Shown: positions 25,961 through 35,313, counted from the first letter of the stretch. The stretch is DNA of 64,000 nucleotides from Pseudoxanthomonas dokdonensis (GCF_001431405.1 NZ_LDJL01000011.1:186001-250000), one strand, 5' to 3'. The notes: generated from the sequence alone by a model not told the origin. A program made the numbers and translations.

Positions 25961-28030
25961 ATGAGCCGCAACGCCCTCGTCACTACCGCCCTGCCCTATG
26001 CCAACGGTCCGCTGCACCTGGGCCACCTGGTGGGCTACATCCAGGCTGATATCTGGGTGCGCGCACGGCGGATGCGCGGCGACACGACCTGGTTCGTATG
26101 CGCCGACGACACCCACGGCACCCCGATCATGCTGGCCGCCGAGAAGGCCGGGGTGACGCCGGAAGCCTTCATCGCCAATATCCAGGCCAGCCATGAGCGC
26201 GATTTCGCCGGCTTCGGCGTGGCATTCGATCATTACGACTCGACCAACTCGGCCCACAACAAGGCGCTGACCGAGTCGTTCTACCAGCGCCTGCAAGCCG
26301 GCGGCCATATCGCCCGCCGCAGCGTGGCGCAGTTCTATGACACGGCCAAGGGCATGTTCCTGCCTGACCGCTACATCAAGGGCATCTGTCCCAATTGTGG
26401 TTCGGCCGACCAGTACGGCGACAACTGCGAAGTCTGCGGTGCCACCTACGCGCCAACCGAGCTCAAGGATCCACGTTCGGTGCTGTCCGGGGCGACGCCC
26501 GAGCTGCGCGATTCCGACCATTATTTCTTCGAAGTCGGCCGCTTCCAGGACTTCCTGCGCCAGTGGCTGGCCGGCGATGTCGCCCTGCCCGGGGTCAAAG
26601 CCAAACTACGCGAATGGCTGGATGCCGAAGGTGGCCTGCGGGCCTGGGACATTTCCCGCGACGCGCCTTATTTCGGCTTCGAGATACCCGGCGCGCCAGG
26701 CAAGTATTTCTACGTCTGGCTGGACGCACCGATCGGCTATCTGAGCAGCTTCCAGGCATTGTGCCGCCAGCAGGGAATCGATTTCGACGCCCACCTGCAG
26801 GCCGGCACCAGCACTGAGCTGCATCACTTCATCGGCAAGGACATCGTCAATTTCCACGGCCTGTTCTGGCCGGCGGTGCTCAATGGCGTCGGCTTCCGGG
26901 CACCCACCCGCTTGCATGTCAACGGCTATCTGACCGTCGACGGCGCCAAGATGTCGAAGTCGCGCGGCACGTTCATCATGGCCCGCACCTATCTGGATGT
27001 CGGCCTGCAGCCGGAAGCACTGCGTTATTACTACGCGGCCAAATCGTCAGGGGGGGTCGATGATCTGGATTTGAACCTCGGCGATTTCACCGCCCGGGTC
27101 AATGCCGATCTGGTCGGCAAGTTCGTCAACCTGGCCAGCCGCTGCGCCGGGTTCATCGAGAAACGCTTCGGTGGCAAGTTGGCCGCGGCCCTGCCCGACC
27201 CGGCCATGTACCAGCGCTTTGTCGACGCCACCGACGCCATCGCCGCTGCCTACGAACGCAACGATGCCGCCGCCGCGATCCGCCAGACCATGGCACTGGC
27301 CGACGAGGCCAACCGCTATATCGACGAACACAAGCCGTGGGTGATCGCCAAGCAGGAAGGCGCCGACGAGCAGTTGCAGGCGGTATGTACGCAGGGCCTC
27401 AACCTGTTCCGGGTACTGGTCACCGCGCTGAAGCCGGTGTTGCCAGCCACCAGCGCACAGGCCGAAGCCTTCCTGGCGGCGCCGACGGGGGCCTGGCAGG
27501 ACCTGCAACAGCCGCTGCTGGCCCACGCGGTACAGCCTTACCAGCCACTGTTCACCCGTATTGATCCGAAACTGATTGCCGCCATGACCGACGCATCCAA
27601 AGACACCCTGGCACCGGCTGCCGCAGCTGTTGCCAGCCCACAGGCCAAGCCCGCCGCGAAGCCCCAGGCCGCACCTGTCGCCGACCAGGATACAGGCAAG
27701 CTCATCGGCATCGATGACTTTGCCAAACTCGACCTGCGTATCGGCAAGGTCGTGCAATGCGAGTTTGTCGAAGGTTCCGACAAGCTGCTGCGCTTCGAAC
27801 TGGATGCGGGCGAGCTGGGCAGCCGCCAGATCTTTTCCGGCATCCGCGCCAGCTATGCCGAACCGGACAAGCTGATTGGCCGCAACGTCGTGTTCATCGC
27901 CAATCTGGCGCCGCGCAAGATGCGTTTCGGCCTCAGCGAGGGCATGATTCTGTCCGCCGGCTTCGATGCCAACGAACTGGCGCTGCTGGACGCCGATGAC
28001 ACCGCCAAACCGGGCATGCCGGTCCGCTGA
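25961..28030 (+). CDS. metG: Methionyl-tRNA synthetase
   Basis: MetG charges tRNA-Met and initiator tRNA. The 689-residue class I enzyme has the HIGH-type HLGH (19-22), a zinc knuckle with CPNCGSADQYGDNCEVCG (about 143-160), KMSKS at 330-334 and a C-terminal OB-fold tRNA-binding/dimerisation domain (about 580-689, DDFAKLDLRIGKVVQCEFVE). An Ala/Pro-rich linker near 550-575 joins the domains. It is followed by the RnfB-like gene after 13 bp and is probably co-transcribed with it. Confidence 0.98.
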   Translation: MSRNALVTTALPYANGPLHLGHLVGYIQADIWVRARRMRGDTTWFVCADDTHGTPIMLAAEKAGVTPEAFIANIQASHERDFAGFGVAFDHYDSTNSAHNKALTESFYQRLQAGGHIARRSVAQFYDTAKGMFLPDRYIKGICPNCGSADQYGDNCEVCGATYAPTELKDPRSVLSGATPELRDSDHYFFEVGRFQDFLRQWLAGDVALPGVKAKLREWLDAEGGLRAWDISRDAPYFGFEIPGAPGKYFYVWLDAPIGYLSSFQALCRQQGIDFDAHLQAGTSTELHHFIGKDIVNFHGLFWPAVLNGVGFRAPTRLHVNGYLTVDGAKMSKSRGTFIMARTYLDVGLQPEALRYYYAAKSSGGVDDLDLNLGDFTARVNADLVGKFVNLASRCAGFIEKRFGGKLAAALPDPAMYQRFVDATDAIAAAYERNDAAAAIRQTMALADEANRYIDEHKPWVIAKQEGADEQLQAVCTQGLNLFRVLVTALKPVLPATSAQAEAFLAAPTGAWQDLQQPLLAHAVQPYQPLFTRIDPKLIAAMTDASKDTLAPAAAAVASPQAKPAAKPQAAPVADQDTGKLIGIDDFAKLDLRIGKVVQCEFVEGSDKLLRFELDAGELGSRQIFSGIRASYAEPDKLIGRNVVFIANLAPRKMRFGLSEGMILSAGFDANELALLDADDTAKPGMPVR

Positions 28031-28043
28031 GACGGACCCGGCG

Positions 28044-28451
28044 ATGTTGACTCTTGCCGACCGCCTGGACCGCGTATTGCCGCAGACCCAATGCCGGCAA
28101 TGCGGTTTCAACGGTTGTCGGCCCTATGCAGAAGCGATGGCTGCCGGCAGCGCCGGCCCGGATCATTGCCCGCCCGGCGGTGACAGCGGCGCCCGTGCGC
28201 TGGCGGCACTGCTGCGGGTCGATCCCCTGCCGTACGACCGCAGCCGCGGCCTGCACAAGCCTGCACTGCCAGTGGTCATTGTCGAAGCCGACTGCATCGG
28301 CTGCACCAAATGCATCCAGGCCTGTCCGGTCGACGCCATCATCGGCGCCGCCAAACAGATGCACGTGGTGATCGAGCCCCTGTGCACCGGTTGCGAGCTG
28401 TGCATTCCGGCCTGCCCTGTTGATTGCATCGAAATCGTGGCGAGCCGCTAG
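28044..28451 (+). CDS. rnfB: Soluble RnfB-like iron-sulfur protein
   Basis: This 135-residue protein resembles the RnfB electron-transfer subunit without its N-terminal membrane anchor. The N-terminal four-cysteine Fe-S domain (TQCRQCGFNGCRPYAEAM) is followed by two 4Fe-4S motifs, CIGCTKCIQACP and CTGCELCIPACP. No rnfA, C, D, G or E is present in the window, so it probably acts as a free ferredoxin and not in an Rnf complex. The ATG at 28044 lies 13 bp after metG, and the gene converges on the sulfotransferase gene with a 4-bp overlap of the ends. Confidence 0.85.
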   Translation: MLTLADRLDRVLPQTQCRQCGFNGCRPYAEAMAAGSAGPDHCPPGGDSGARALAALLRVDPLPYDRSRGLHKPALPVVIVEADCIGCTKCIQACPVDAIIGAAKQMHVVIEPLCTGCELCIPACPVDCIEIVASR

Positions 28452-30022
28452 ATCGCCACTCCGGCTGATTCCAGCAAGGTCCGCAACGGTTGCAGCTGCG
28501 ATTCGTATTTCTTCCAGCGTTGCAGGGCATCGCGATAGATCGGCGAACGCACCTGGATGGCGCTGGCGGTGGCGACCGGCGCGTCATTGCGGTGGAATTC
28601 AAGGCAGGCATCGTCCCAGGGCAATCCGCAGAATTCCAGCAGTTCACGCGATTTCCGTTCCTGTGCTTCGACGATGTCCTCGTACTGGATCTGCAGGATG
28701 CGACCCGGCAACTGCTGCTGCCAGAACGCCATCAGATCCCGATACATCAAGTAATACCGTCCGGCATCCATCAGATCAAACGAATAGTCGTAGTACCGCG
28801 AGCTGAGCGCGAACAACTGCTTGAAATTGCCCAGGCAGGTGTCCATGGGGTTGCGTTGCAGGCAGATGATTTTCGCGTTCGGCAGCGCCCGCGCAATGAA
28901 CCCCGCGTACAGGAAATTGTGCGGCAGCTTGTCGATGAAACGCGGATGCCTTCCGGTACCGGGACGGGTGCTCTGCACGTAGCCATCCCCCAGTGCTTTC
29001 CAGTCGATGCCGGCCAACCGCTGCAGCGTATCCACGTCCAGCATCTCCGCGCTGCGACTGCCACTGGCCCGTTTCAGCAGGACACTGAAATTCTGCAGTT
29101 CGCCGGCACTGTGGACATCCGGATGGCTGGAAATGATCCGCTCGACCAGGGTGGTACCCGAGCGCGGCATGCCGAGGATGAATATCGGCTCGGCACTGTC
29201 GCTGGCTGGCGTGGAGGCCGTGGGCAGTGACAGCCATGCGCTGCGAATGGCATCGAATATCCGTTGGTCACGCTGGCTCGACGATCCACGCACCTCGTGC
29301 ATGGCGGATTTGCCGGCAGTCAAGGCATCGAACGCCTGAGGATACTGGCGCAGGTCCTCGTATTCCTTGGCCAACGCGAGTTGCAGGTACAGACGCGCCT
29401 CGCGGTCATGGCCATATTCGGCCAGCCGCGCCTGCCAAGCCTGCACATGGTTGTCGTCTGGCTGTTGGCGGCGTAGCTGCGACAACGCCAGATAGGCCTT
29501 CCAGTAGTCCGGGGCCCGCTGCAGACAGGCCAGGTACTGCTGTTCGGCCTGCTGCAGATCACCACTGAAGGTCAATGAGGTCGCCAGATTGAAACGAAAG
29601 CCAGCCTCATCCGGCATGCAGTCGACCGCCTGCCGGAAGGCGGCAATAGCCTTGTGGTGTTCGTTGGCCTGCGTGTAGACCACGCCCAGCGTATCCAGGG
29701 TCATCGGATCGGTCGGCGCCAATGCCATCGCCTTGTCGGCGATCTCGCAGGACTCACGGGTGAAGCGGCCACTGGCCAACGCGCGCGCGTACTGGGCGGC
29801 ATAATCGGCGCGTGATGGATTGAGCAGGTGTGCACGTTTCAGCAGCTCAGCGGCCAACGGCATCTGCCCGAGCTGCATCGACGCCACCCCGGCCACGAAT
29901 GGAATCCCGGCGTGTTCCGGGTGCTGGCGCAGGATGCTCATCGCCAGACGCTGGGCGTTGAGCCAGTCGTTGCGGTTCAGTGCATGCACCGCGTCTTCAT
30001 AAATGTTTTTGACGTCCATCAT
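28448..30022 (-). CDS. TPR-containing sulfotransferase, downstream copy
   Basis: The 524-residue protein fuses an N-terminal TPR array (about residues 1-240) to a PAPS-dependent sulfotransferase domain of the Sulfotransfer_3 type. The 5'-phosphosulfate loop is GMPRSGTTLVERIISSH (284-300) and the 3'-phosphate motif is ICLQRNPMDTCLGNF; FIDKLPHNFLYAGFI is also typical. There is no signal peptide, so it should act in the cytosol. Adjacent in-frame ATGs at 30022 and 30019 are equivalent starts. Its tandem neighbour is a paralogue of exactly the same length. The TPR array should choose the acceptor, which is unknown (peptide tyrosine, polysaccharide precursor or small molecule). Confidence 0.9.
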   Translation of the reverse strand: MMDVKNIYEDAVHALNRNDWLNAQRLAMSILRQHPEHAGIPFVAGVASMQLGQMPLAAELLKRAHLLNPSRADYAAQYARALASGRFTRESCEIADKAMALAPTDPMTLDTLGVVYTQANEHHKAIAAFRQAVDCMPDEAGFRFNLATSLTFSGDLQQAEQQYLACLQRAPDYWKAYLALSQLRRQQPDDNHVQAWQARLAEYGHDREARLYLQLALAKEYEDLRQYPQAFDALTAGKSAMHEVRGSSSQRDQRIFDAIRSAWLSLPTASTPASDSAEPIFILGMPRSGTTLVERIISSHPDVHSAGELQNFSVLLKRASGSRSAEMLDVDTLQRLAGIDWKALGDGYVQSTRPGTGRHPRFIDKLPHNFLYAGFIARALPNAKIICLQRNPMDTCLGNFKQLFALSSRYYDYSFDLMDAGRYYLMYRDLMAFWQQQLPGRILQIQYEDIVEAQERKSRELLEFCGLPWDDACLEFHRNDAPVATASAIQVRSPIYRDALQRWKKYESQLQPLRTLLESAGVAI

Positions 30023-30058
30023 ATGGATCCAGATAAGGGTTTGCAGCGGCTCGCCGCA

Positions 30059-31633
30059 TCAGTGCGAATGGCGGTGGGACACCTTGTCACCCAGCAGCTC
30101 GCGAAGCGGCTCCAGTTCCGTTTCGTAGCGTTTCCAACGCTGCAAAGAGGAACGATAGATGGGTGAGCGAACCTGTACCGCGCTTGCCGTTGTCACTGCA
30201 TGCGGATTGCGCTCGAATTCCAGGCAGGCTTGCTGCCACTCCAGACCGCAGTGTTCCAGCAGCATCCGAGTGGTTTCTTCCTGTCGCTGGACCAGATCTT
30301 CATAGCTGACTTCAAGTATCCGCCCAGGAAAGCTGCGCTGCCAGTGCGCCATCAAAGCATCAAACATCAAGTAGTAACTTCCGGTATCGAGAATGTCGAA
30401 GCTGTAGTCGTAGTTCGGCGACTCAAGGCTGAACACCTGGCTGAAATTTGCTAGACAGGTGTCCATGGGATCCCGGCGAAGACAGATCATTCTTGCGTTC
30501 GGGAACGCCTTGGCAATGAATCCGGCATACATGAAATTGTGCGGTAGTTTATCCAGGAACCGCATCGTTCCTTGGGCCGGCCTTGTCTCCTCCAGATAAT
30601 GCTGGCCCAATGCGCGCCAGTCCAGCGGATTGCTTGCCAGACTGTCCAGCAACGTAGACAGTGAACCCGGCGGCATCGCCAGCTGGCGGGACATGGCGAC
30701 CAGGAAGCTGTTGCGCTCCCCCACCGGGGTGACGTGCCCGTGGCTGCTGATGATTCTTTCTACCAGTGTCGTGCCCGTGCGCGGCATCCCAAAGACGAAA
30801 ACAGGTTCGGCGCTTTCGCATCCTGACGTAGCATGACGGTCAAACGGGAAGCTCTGCAGCTTGTTGAAAATAGCTTGATCCTGCTCGCTACGATAGCCGA
30901 GGCGTGTCTTCCATGCGCGCTTTCCAGCTGACAGATGCCAGAACGCCCTGCTGAACTGGCCAAGATCTTCCAACTCTTTGTACAGCGCTGTGTTCAGATA
31001 TAGCGCAGCCAGTTGGTCGCCCTCTGCCTGCCGCAGACGCAACATCATTTCAGCCAGGTGGTTGCGATCCAGGCTTTGCTTTCGCAGCCGTGAACGGGCC
31101 AGGTACGCTGGCCAATGTGAGGGTTGAAGCCGCAGGCAATGGCCGTATTCCCGCTCGGCCTTGTCATTATCGCCCAGATACGTCCATCCCTCCGCCAGAT
31201 GGAACCGCAATCCCGCATCGCCCGGAAACAGTTCGACGGCACGCTGGAAGATAGCCACTGACTGTTCTATGGCATTGGCCTGGTTATAGATGTGGCCCAG
31301 CAACTCCAGCGAACGCCTGTCAGCGGCCCCCAGGGAAACCGCACGATCTGCCTCGCGCAGAGCGTCTGGCAATCGATGGTCTGCCGCCAAGGCCGCCGCC
31401 AAGTGCGCCACGTAGTCCGCGCGCGCTGGCTGCAGCTGCGCGGCATGTGACAGATGCAGGCAAGCCCGTTCGCTGTCGCCCAGATGGCGGCTGGCAACGC
31501 CGGCCACAAAATGGAGCCCATCGTGATCGGGAAAGTCAGTCAGTGCCAATGATGAAATCCGCCAGGCCTCGGACCACTGCCCACCATTCAATGCAGTCGC
31601 CGCGGCAAGGAAACGCGACTGGCTGCTAGTCAT
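30059..31633 (-). CDS. TPR-containing sulfotransferase, upstream copy
   Basis: Paralogue of the next gene with the same 524-residue architecture: TPR repeats, then the PAPS loop in FVFGMPRTGTTLVERIISSH (281-298) and ICLRRDPMDTCLANF. DKLPHNFMYAGFIAKAFPNA and VQVRSPIYRSSLQRWKRYE align almost residue for residue with the other copy, whereas the segment after the loop (VGERNSFLVAMSRQLAMPPG) differs, which may alter acceptor choice. It ends in His-rich SHRHSH. Its start overlaps the TraB/GumN stop by 8 bp, tying the sulfotransferases to that gene. The 36-bp gap to the second copy suggests one transcript. Confidence 0.9.
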   Translation of the reverse strand: MTSSQSRFLAAATALNGGQWSEAWRISSLALTDFPDHDGLHFVAGVASRHLGDSERACLHLSHAAQLQPARADYVAHLAAALAADHRLPDALREADRAVSLGAADRRSLELLGHIYNQANAIEQSVAIFQRAVELFPGDAGLRFHLAEGWTYLGDNDKAEREYGHCLRLQPSHWPAYLARSRLRKQSLDRNHLAEMMLRLRQAEGDQLAALYLNTALYKELEDLGQFSRAFWHLSAGKRAWKTRLGYRSEQDQAIFNKLQSFPFDRHATSGCESAEPVFVFGMPRTGTTLVERIISSHGHVTPVGERNSFLVAMSRQLAMPPGSLSTLLDSLASNPLDWRALGQHYLEETRPAQGTMRFLDKLPHNFMYAGFIAKAFPNARMICLRRDPMDTCLANFSQVFSLESPNYDYSFDILDTGSYYLMFDALMAHWQRSFPGRILEVSYEDLVQRQEETTRMLLEHCGLEWQQACLEFERNPHAVTTASAVQVRSPIYRSSLQRWKRYETELEPLRELLGDKVSHRHSH

Positions 31634-32600
31634 CGCTGTTGCTGCATGCCGAACAAATGCGCTCTACCCGATAACCTTCGGCCTTCAGCTTCTGCACCAC
31701 GCCATCGGCACCCAGCAGATGCAGGGCACCGACCACCACCAGGGTGTCGTCGCTGCCGGGGCGCGACAGCTGCTGTTCGATGCGCGGCACCCATTTGTCA
31801 TTGCGTTCGACATTGATGCGCTGGTACAGGCGCGGGTATTCGCGCTTCATCTCGGCGGCCATTTCATTGCCTAGCGTGGCGGCATCACCGGCGCGCCAGG
31901 CAGCGTGGAGCTTCTCGGTTTCGGCGGCACCGGCGTCGGCTTCGTCAAGTACTTCGCGCACGAACTGGATCTGCTCTTGCTTGTCCATGCCGTCGAGCAG
32001 GTCAATCTGCTCCTGCGCCTGCTCCAGTCCCACGGTTGGCTTGCCATCGGCGGCAGCGGCCTGCATGAAATGATTGTCCAGGCCCAGGCCGGGGTCCAGA
32101 CCCTGTTTGCCCATCTCGATCAGGCTGATGGTCAGGGCGACAAACCAGGGTTCGAAGGTAGACAGATTGACCAGCGGCAGCCCGTTGCGACTGGCGTAGT
32201 CATCCAGCTTCTGCCAGGTAGCCTCGTCCAGGTCTTCGCGCAACACGTTGCCGTCGGTGCGAATGGCGGCCCGGGTCATCCGCGAGGACAGATCGGCCGA
32301 TTGCATTTCGTCCGGTGACAGCTCGAACATCAACGACTCAGCGTCGGCGTATGCCGCGTCGACATCGGCCGACAGCGGATAATCATCCGGCCGCAGCAGG
32401 TGGAAGGAACCGAGCAGGTACACCGCGTTGTCGTCGTCGGATACCTTCCACAACAACGGCACCGGTGGCGTTTGCCGGGCAATCAGGCCTGGTTCGTCGC
32501 CCGCAGGTGGTGAAAGATCCTGCGCTGGGCTGGCGGAACAGGCCCATGCAGCCGTCATCAGAAGGCCAGTAACCAGGCTCCGGCGAATCGTGGGTGCCAT
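31626..32600 (-). CDS. TraB/GumN-family periplasmic protein
   Basis: TraB/GumN (TIKI-like) proteins are putative metalloproteases or metal-binding hydrolases. The 324-residue protein has a signal peptide ending near TAAWACSASP (not a clear lipobox), the first family motif VYLLGSFHLLRPDDYPLS and the second VVVGALHLLGADGVVQKL. Two cysteines near the end (ICSAC) could bind metal or form a disulfide. The ATG at 32600 has AAGGA at good spacing; 32606 is an alternative. It lies between the DUF1684 gene and the sulfotransferases with almost no gaps, so the four are probably co-expressed with mutL. Confidence 0.88.
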   Translation of the reverse strand: MAPTIRRSLVTGLLMTAAWACSASPAQDLSPPAGDEPGLIARQTPPVPLLWKVSDDDNAVYLLGSFHLLRPDDYPLSADVDAAYADAESLMFELSPDEMQSADLSSRMTRAAIRTDGNVLREDLDEATWQKLDDYASRNGLPLVNLSTFEPWFVALTISLIEMGKQGLDPGLGLDNHFMQAAAADGKPTVGLEQAQEQIDLLDGMDKQEQIQFVREVLDEADAGAAETEKLHAAWRAGDAATLGNEMAAEMKREYPRLYQRINVERNDKWVPRIEQQLSRPGSDDTLVVVGALHLLGADGVVQKLKAEGYRVERICSACSNSDD

Positions 32601-32612
32601 CTTCATCCTTTG

Positions 32613-33560
32613 TCAGTGAGTTTCCGTGCCGTGCCTGTACGCTTTCTCGCCGGCCTCGATGGCCACGTCCAGGCGGTTGTCCGCCGGCGGCAGGGGACAG
32701 GTGGCGAACGGAGTGAACGCGCACGGCGGGTTGTACGATTGATTGAAATCCAGGGTCAGCTTGCCGTTCAGCGGTGCCACCGTGTCGAGGAAGCGCCCTG
32801 CCGGATAACTGCCGTGGCCGCTGGTGCGATCAGCAAAGACCAGAAACAGACCACCGTTCTCACCGGCCAGTGCCTGTAGACGATACGTCTGGCCAGCGTG
32901 CTGGAATTCGACGACACCGGGACTGGGCGCGTCAGTGGTTGTACCGATGATGTCGACCATGGGCAGCGTGCTGTCCGGCGGATTGGCGATGAAGCGCGCC
33001 TGCACCTTCCAGCCCGGATCCAGCGGCCAGTACTGAAGGCCGGAAAATTGAGTGCGGCTGGCCGCATCGGCGTGTTTCACCCGCAACGCATGTCGACCGC
33101 CGCGCTGGATCAGCGTCATCTTGCCTTTGCCATCGTCAAACCCGATGACACCCGGTGTCGCCTGGTGGTCATCCATGAATTCCACCCTGCCGGTCAATGG
33201 CTCGCCGTTATAGGTCAACGCCAGGCCGGGCTCGGGAGTGAAATACACCGCATCCCCTTGCTGCGACACCATGCCCAGTTTTGCCGGGCCGACCGCCAGA
33301 CGAATACCGCTGGCGGCGCCGCTGCCGATGTAGTGCGCCTTCAGTTCCAGCCAATGCAGACCCACCAGGCTGGTCCAGCCATCGGGCTGCAGCAGATCCT
33401 GTTGCCGTTGCGTTCGCCACGCGGTGTTTCCGGCAACGAAAGCCGGATCCATCGCTGCCGCTTTCGCCGGCTTGTGGGCACCACCGGAGCCATCGCCACA
33501 CCCGCACAACAACAGCAGCACGAAGATGGCGGTCAGGCCGCGGCTCATGTATCTGGACAT
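32613..33560 (-). CDS. DUF1684 lipoprotein
   Basis: This 315-residue DUF1684 protein has an N-terminal lipoprotein signal (FVLLLLCGCGDG). Core stretches include GWTSLVGLHWLELKAHYIGSG, GRHALRVKHADAASRTQFSG and FNQSYNPPCAFTPFATCPLPP, the last being the recognisable C-terminal motif of the family. Function is unknown; the fold is beta-rich. The ATG at 33560 is 1 bp past the mutL stop with AGGGGG upstream; an in-frame extension to 33644 overlaps mutL and is rejected. It is probably a cell-envelope protein. Confidence 0.88.
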   Translation of the reverse strand: MSRYMSRGLTAIFVLLLLCGCGDGSGGAHKPAKAAAMDPAFVAGNTAWRTQRQQDLLQPDGWTSLVGLHWLELKAHYIGSGAASGIRLAVGPAKLGMVSQQGDAVYFTPEPGLALTYNGEPLTGRVEFMDDHQATPGVIGFDDGKGKMTLIQRGGRHALRVKHADAASRTQFSGLQYWPLDPGWKVQARFIANPPDSTLPMVDIIGTTTDAPSPGVVEFQHAGQTYRLQALAGENGGLFLVFADRTSGHGSYPAGRFLDTVAPLNGKLTLDFNQSYNPPCAFTPFATCPLPPADNRLDVAIEAGEKAYRHGTETH

Positions 33561-33561
33561 G

Positions 33562-35313
33562 TCATTTCCCCCTGTCGAACCATTGTTCAATCTCGGCCAG
33601 TGACCGATGCACGGCAACACCGCGCGCCAATGCCCCGTTGCCACCGCTGGCGGCTTCGATACTGCGCATCAGCGCGTTCATTTCGGTCAGGCTCAGACGC
33701 CGCTGCATGGCCTGGCCGGCATAAGCCGACAGGGCATCGACCCACACCTGCACTGAAGCCGGCTGCATCGATAACAGCGTCCGCACCAATCCAACCACCT
33801 CCAGATGTGCCAGCAGCATTGGCACGCCACGGATCTCGATGGCATCGGCCTTGACCAGCAGATCGAAGCCCAGCTGCTTCCAGACATCGAGGCACGATTG
33901 CACTGACGCGCAGGCGTCGTCGTCAACGGCAAATGTCTCCGGTAACAACAGTGCCTGGGTCGCCAGCGGTCCCTTGCGCAGGGCAGCTTCCAGCAATGCC
34001 TTGGCCTGCCGGGTCTGCGCGTCACTCGGATCGACAATCACCAGTCCCTGTGCGTTCTCGGCCAGGATGTAGCGGCCATGCAGTTGTGCGATGGCATAGC
34101 CCAGCGCGGGCACTCCGGTTGCTGCCGCTTCGGTGGTGTTACCAGCGTGATTCTTCGCTACCGGGGCGGCCGGTGCCGCGTACAGTTGTTGATAGGCTGC
34201 GCGCGTGTCAGCGATCGAGCGCGCCGACGGCGTGCCCGTACCGCCTGCCCACCATGAGGTGGTCGCCGCATGTTGATAGGCAGGTACATCCGACTGCGAC
34301 TGCCAGGACTGGTTGGATTGGGCGCGGGTGTCGGCCAAGGCTTCATGCAGCGTACGCTGGATGAAGTCATGGACCATGCGTGCGTCACGAAACCGCACTT
34401 CGTGCTTGGCAGGATGGACGTTGACGTCGACCCGTCGCGGGTCCAGTTCCAGGAACAGCACGCAGGCCGGATAACGGCCATGGAAGACCACGTCCTGGTA
34501 GCCGCTCTTGATGGCGTGGGCCATGTTGCGATCGCGCACCGGGCGGCCGTTGACATACAGGTACTGCTGTTGCGCACTGGCTCGGGTATGGCCGGGCAAG
34601 GCAATCCAGCCATGCACACGCATGTCGGCGGCAGCGTGTTCGATCTGCAGCGCGTGTTCGGCAAATTCCGCGGACAAGGTGTCACGCAGCCGCTGCATCG
34701 GATCACTCCGGCTGGCCGGGTAGCGGCGCGTCGACTTGTCGTTGTGGCTGATCCGCAGTTCTATGTCCGGCCGCGCCAGCAACAACGAACGCAGCCATTC
34801 CTCGACATGGCCGAACTCGGTGCGCTCGGCGCGCAGGAACTTCTTTCGCGCCGGCACGTTGTAGAACAAATCGCGCACTTCCACCGTGGTGCCCGGTGGA
34901 TGCGGTTTGGGCGACACCTGGCCGGCCTTGCCGCCATCCACCAGCAAGCCGTGGCCATGTTCGCTGCCCGCCGGCCGCGAGGTCAGCGAAAAACGGCTGA
35001 CCGACGCAATCGACGGCAGCGCTTCGCCACGAAATCCCAGCGTCGACACGGCTTCCAGGTCATCCAGTGAGGCAATCTTGCTGGTGGCGTGCCGGCAGAC
35101 CGCCAGCGGCAATTCGTCGGCGGCAATACCGATGCCGTTGTCGCGAATCCGGATAAGTCTGGCACCGCCCTCTTCGAGGGTGATGTCAACCCGGGTGGCG
35201 CCTGCGTCCAGCGCGTTCTCAACCAGTTCCTTGACGACCGAGGACGGTCGTTCCACCACCTCGCCGGCGGCAATCTGGTTGATCAGGGTTTCGGGCAGCT
35301 GGCGTATCGGCAC
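33562..35313 (-). CDS. mutL: DNA mismatch repair protein MutL
   Basis: MutL couples MutS mismatch recognition to strand removal. The GHL ATPase domain is intact: INQIAAGEVVERP, VKELVENALDAGA (catalytic Glu), IRDNGIGI and STLGFRGEALPSIASVSRF. The C-terminal half is unusual. At about residue 428 the expected endonuclease metal motif (DQHAxxER-like) reads VDPSDAQTR, and the CxHGRP-type motif near the end is replaced by NGALARGVAVHRS. Such losses are known in MutH-dependent MutL (for example E. coli). GTG 35313 gives the canonical PIRQLPETLINQIAAGEV start; a TTG at 35340 would add nine residues. The length is 583 residues. Confidence 0.93.
   Translation of the reverse strand: MPIRQLPETLINQIAAGEVVERPSSVVKELVENALDAGATRVDITLEEGGARLIRIRDNGIGIAADELPLAVCRHATSKIASLDDLEAVSTLGFRGEALPSIASVSRFSLTSRPAGSEHGHGLLVDGGKAGQVSPKPHPPGTTVEVRDLFYNVPARKKFLRAERTEFGHVEEWLRSLLLARPDIELRISHNDKSTRRYPASRSDPMQRLRDTLSAEFAEHALQIEHAAADMRVHGWIALPGHTRASAQQQYLYVNGRPVRDRNMAHAIKSGYQDVVFHGRYPACVLFLELDPRRVDVNVHPAKHEVRFRDARMVHDFIQRTLHEALADTRAQSNQSWQSQSDVPAYQHAATTSWWAGGTGTPSARSIADTRAAYQQLYAAPAAPVAKNHAGNTTEAAATGVPALGYAIAQLHGRYILAENAQGLVIVDPSDAQTRQAKALLEAALRKGPLATQALLLPETFAVDDDACASVQSCLDVWKQLGFDLLVKADAIEIRGVPMLLAHLEVVGLVRTLLSMQPASVQVWVDALSAYAGQAMQRRLSLTEMNALMRSIEAASGGNGALARGVAVHRSLAEIEQWFDRGK

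Noticed and set aside
28044-28451. Full Rnf electron-transport complex
   Set aside because: Only an RnfB-like protein is present; none of the other subunits is in the window.
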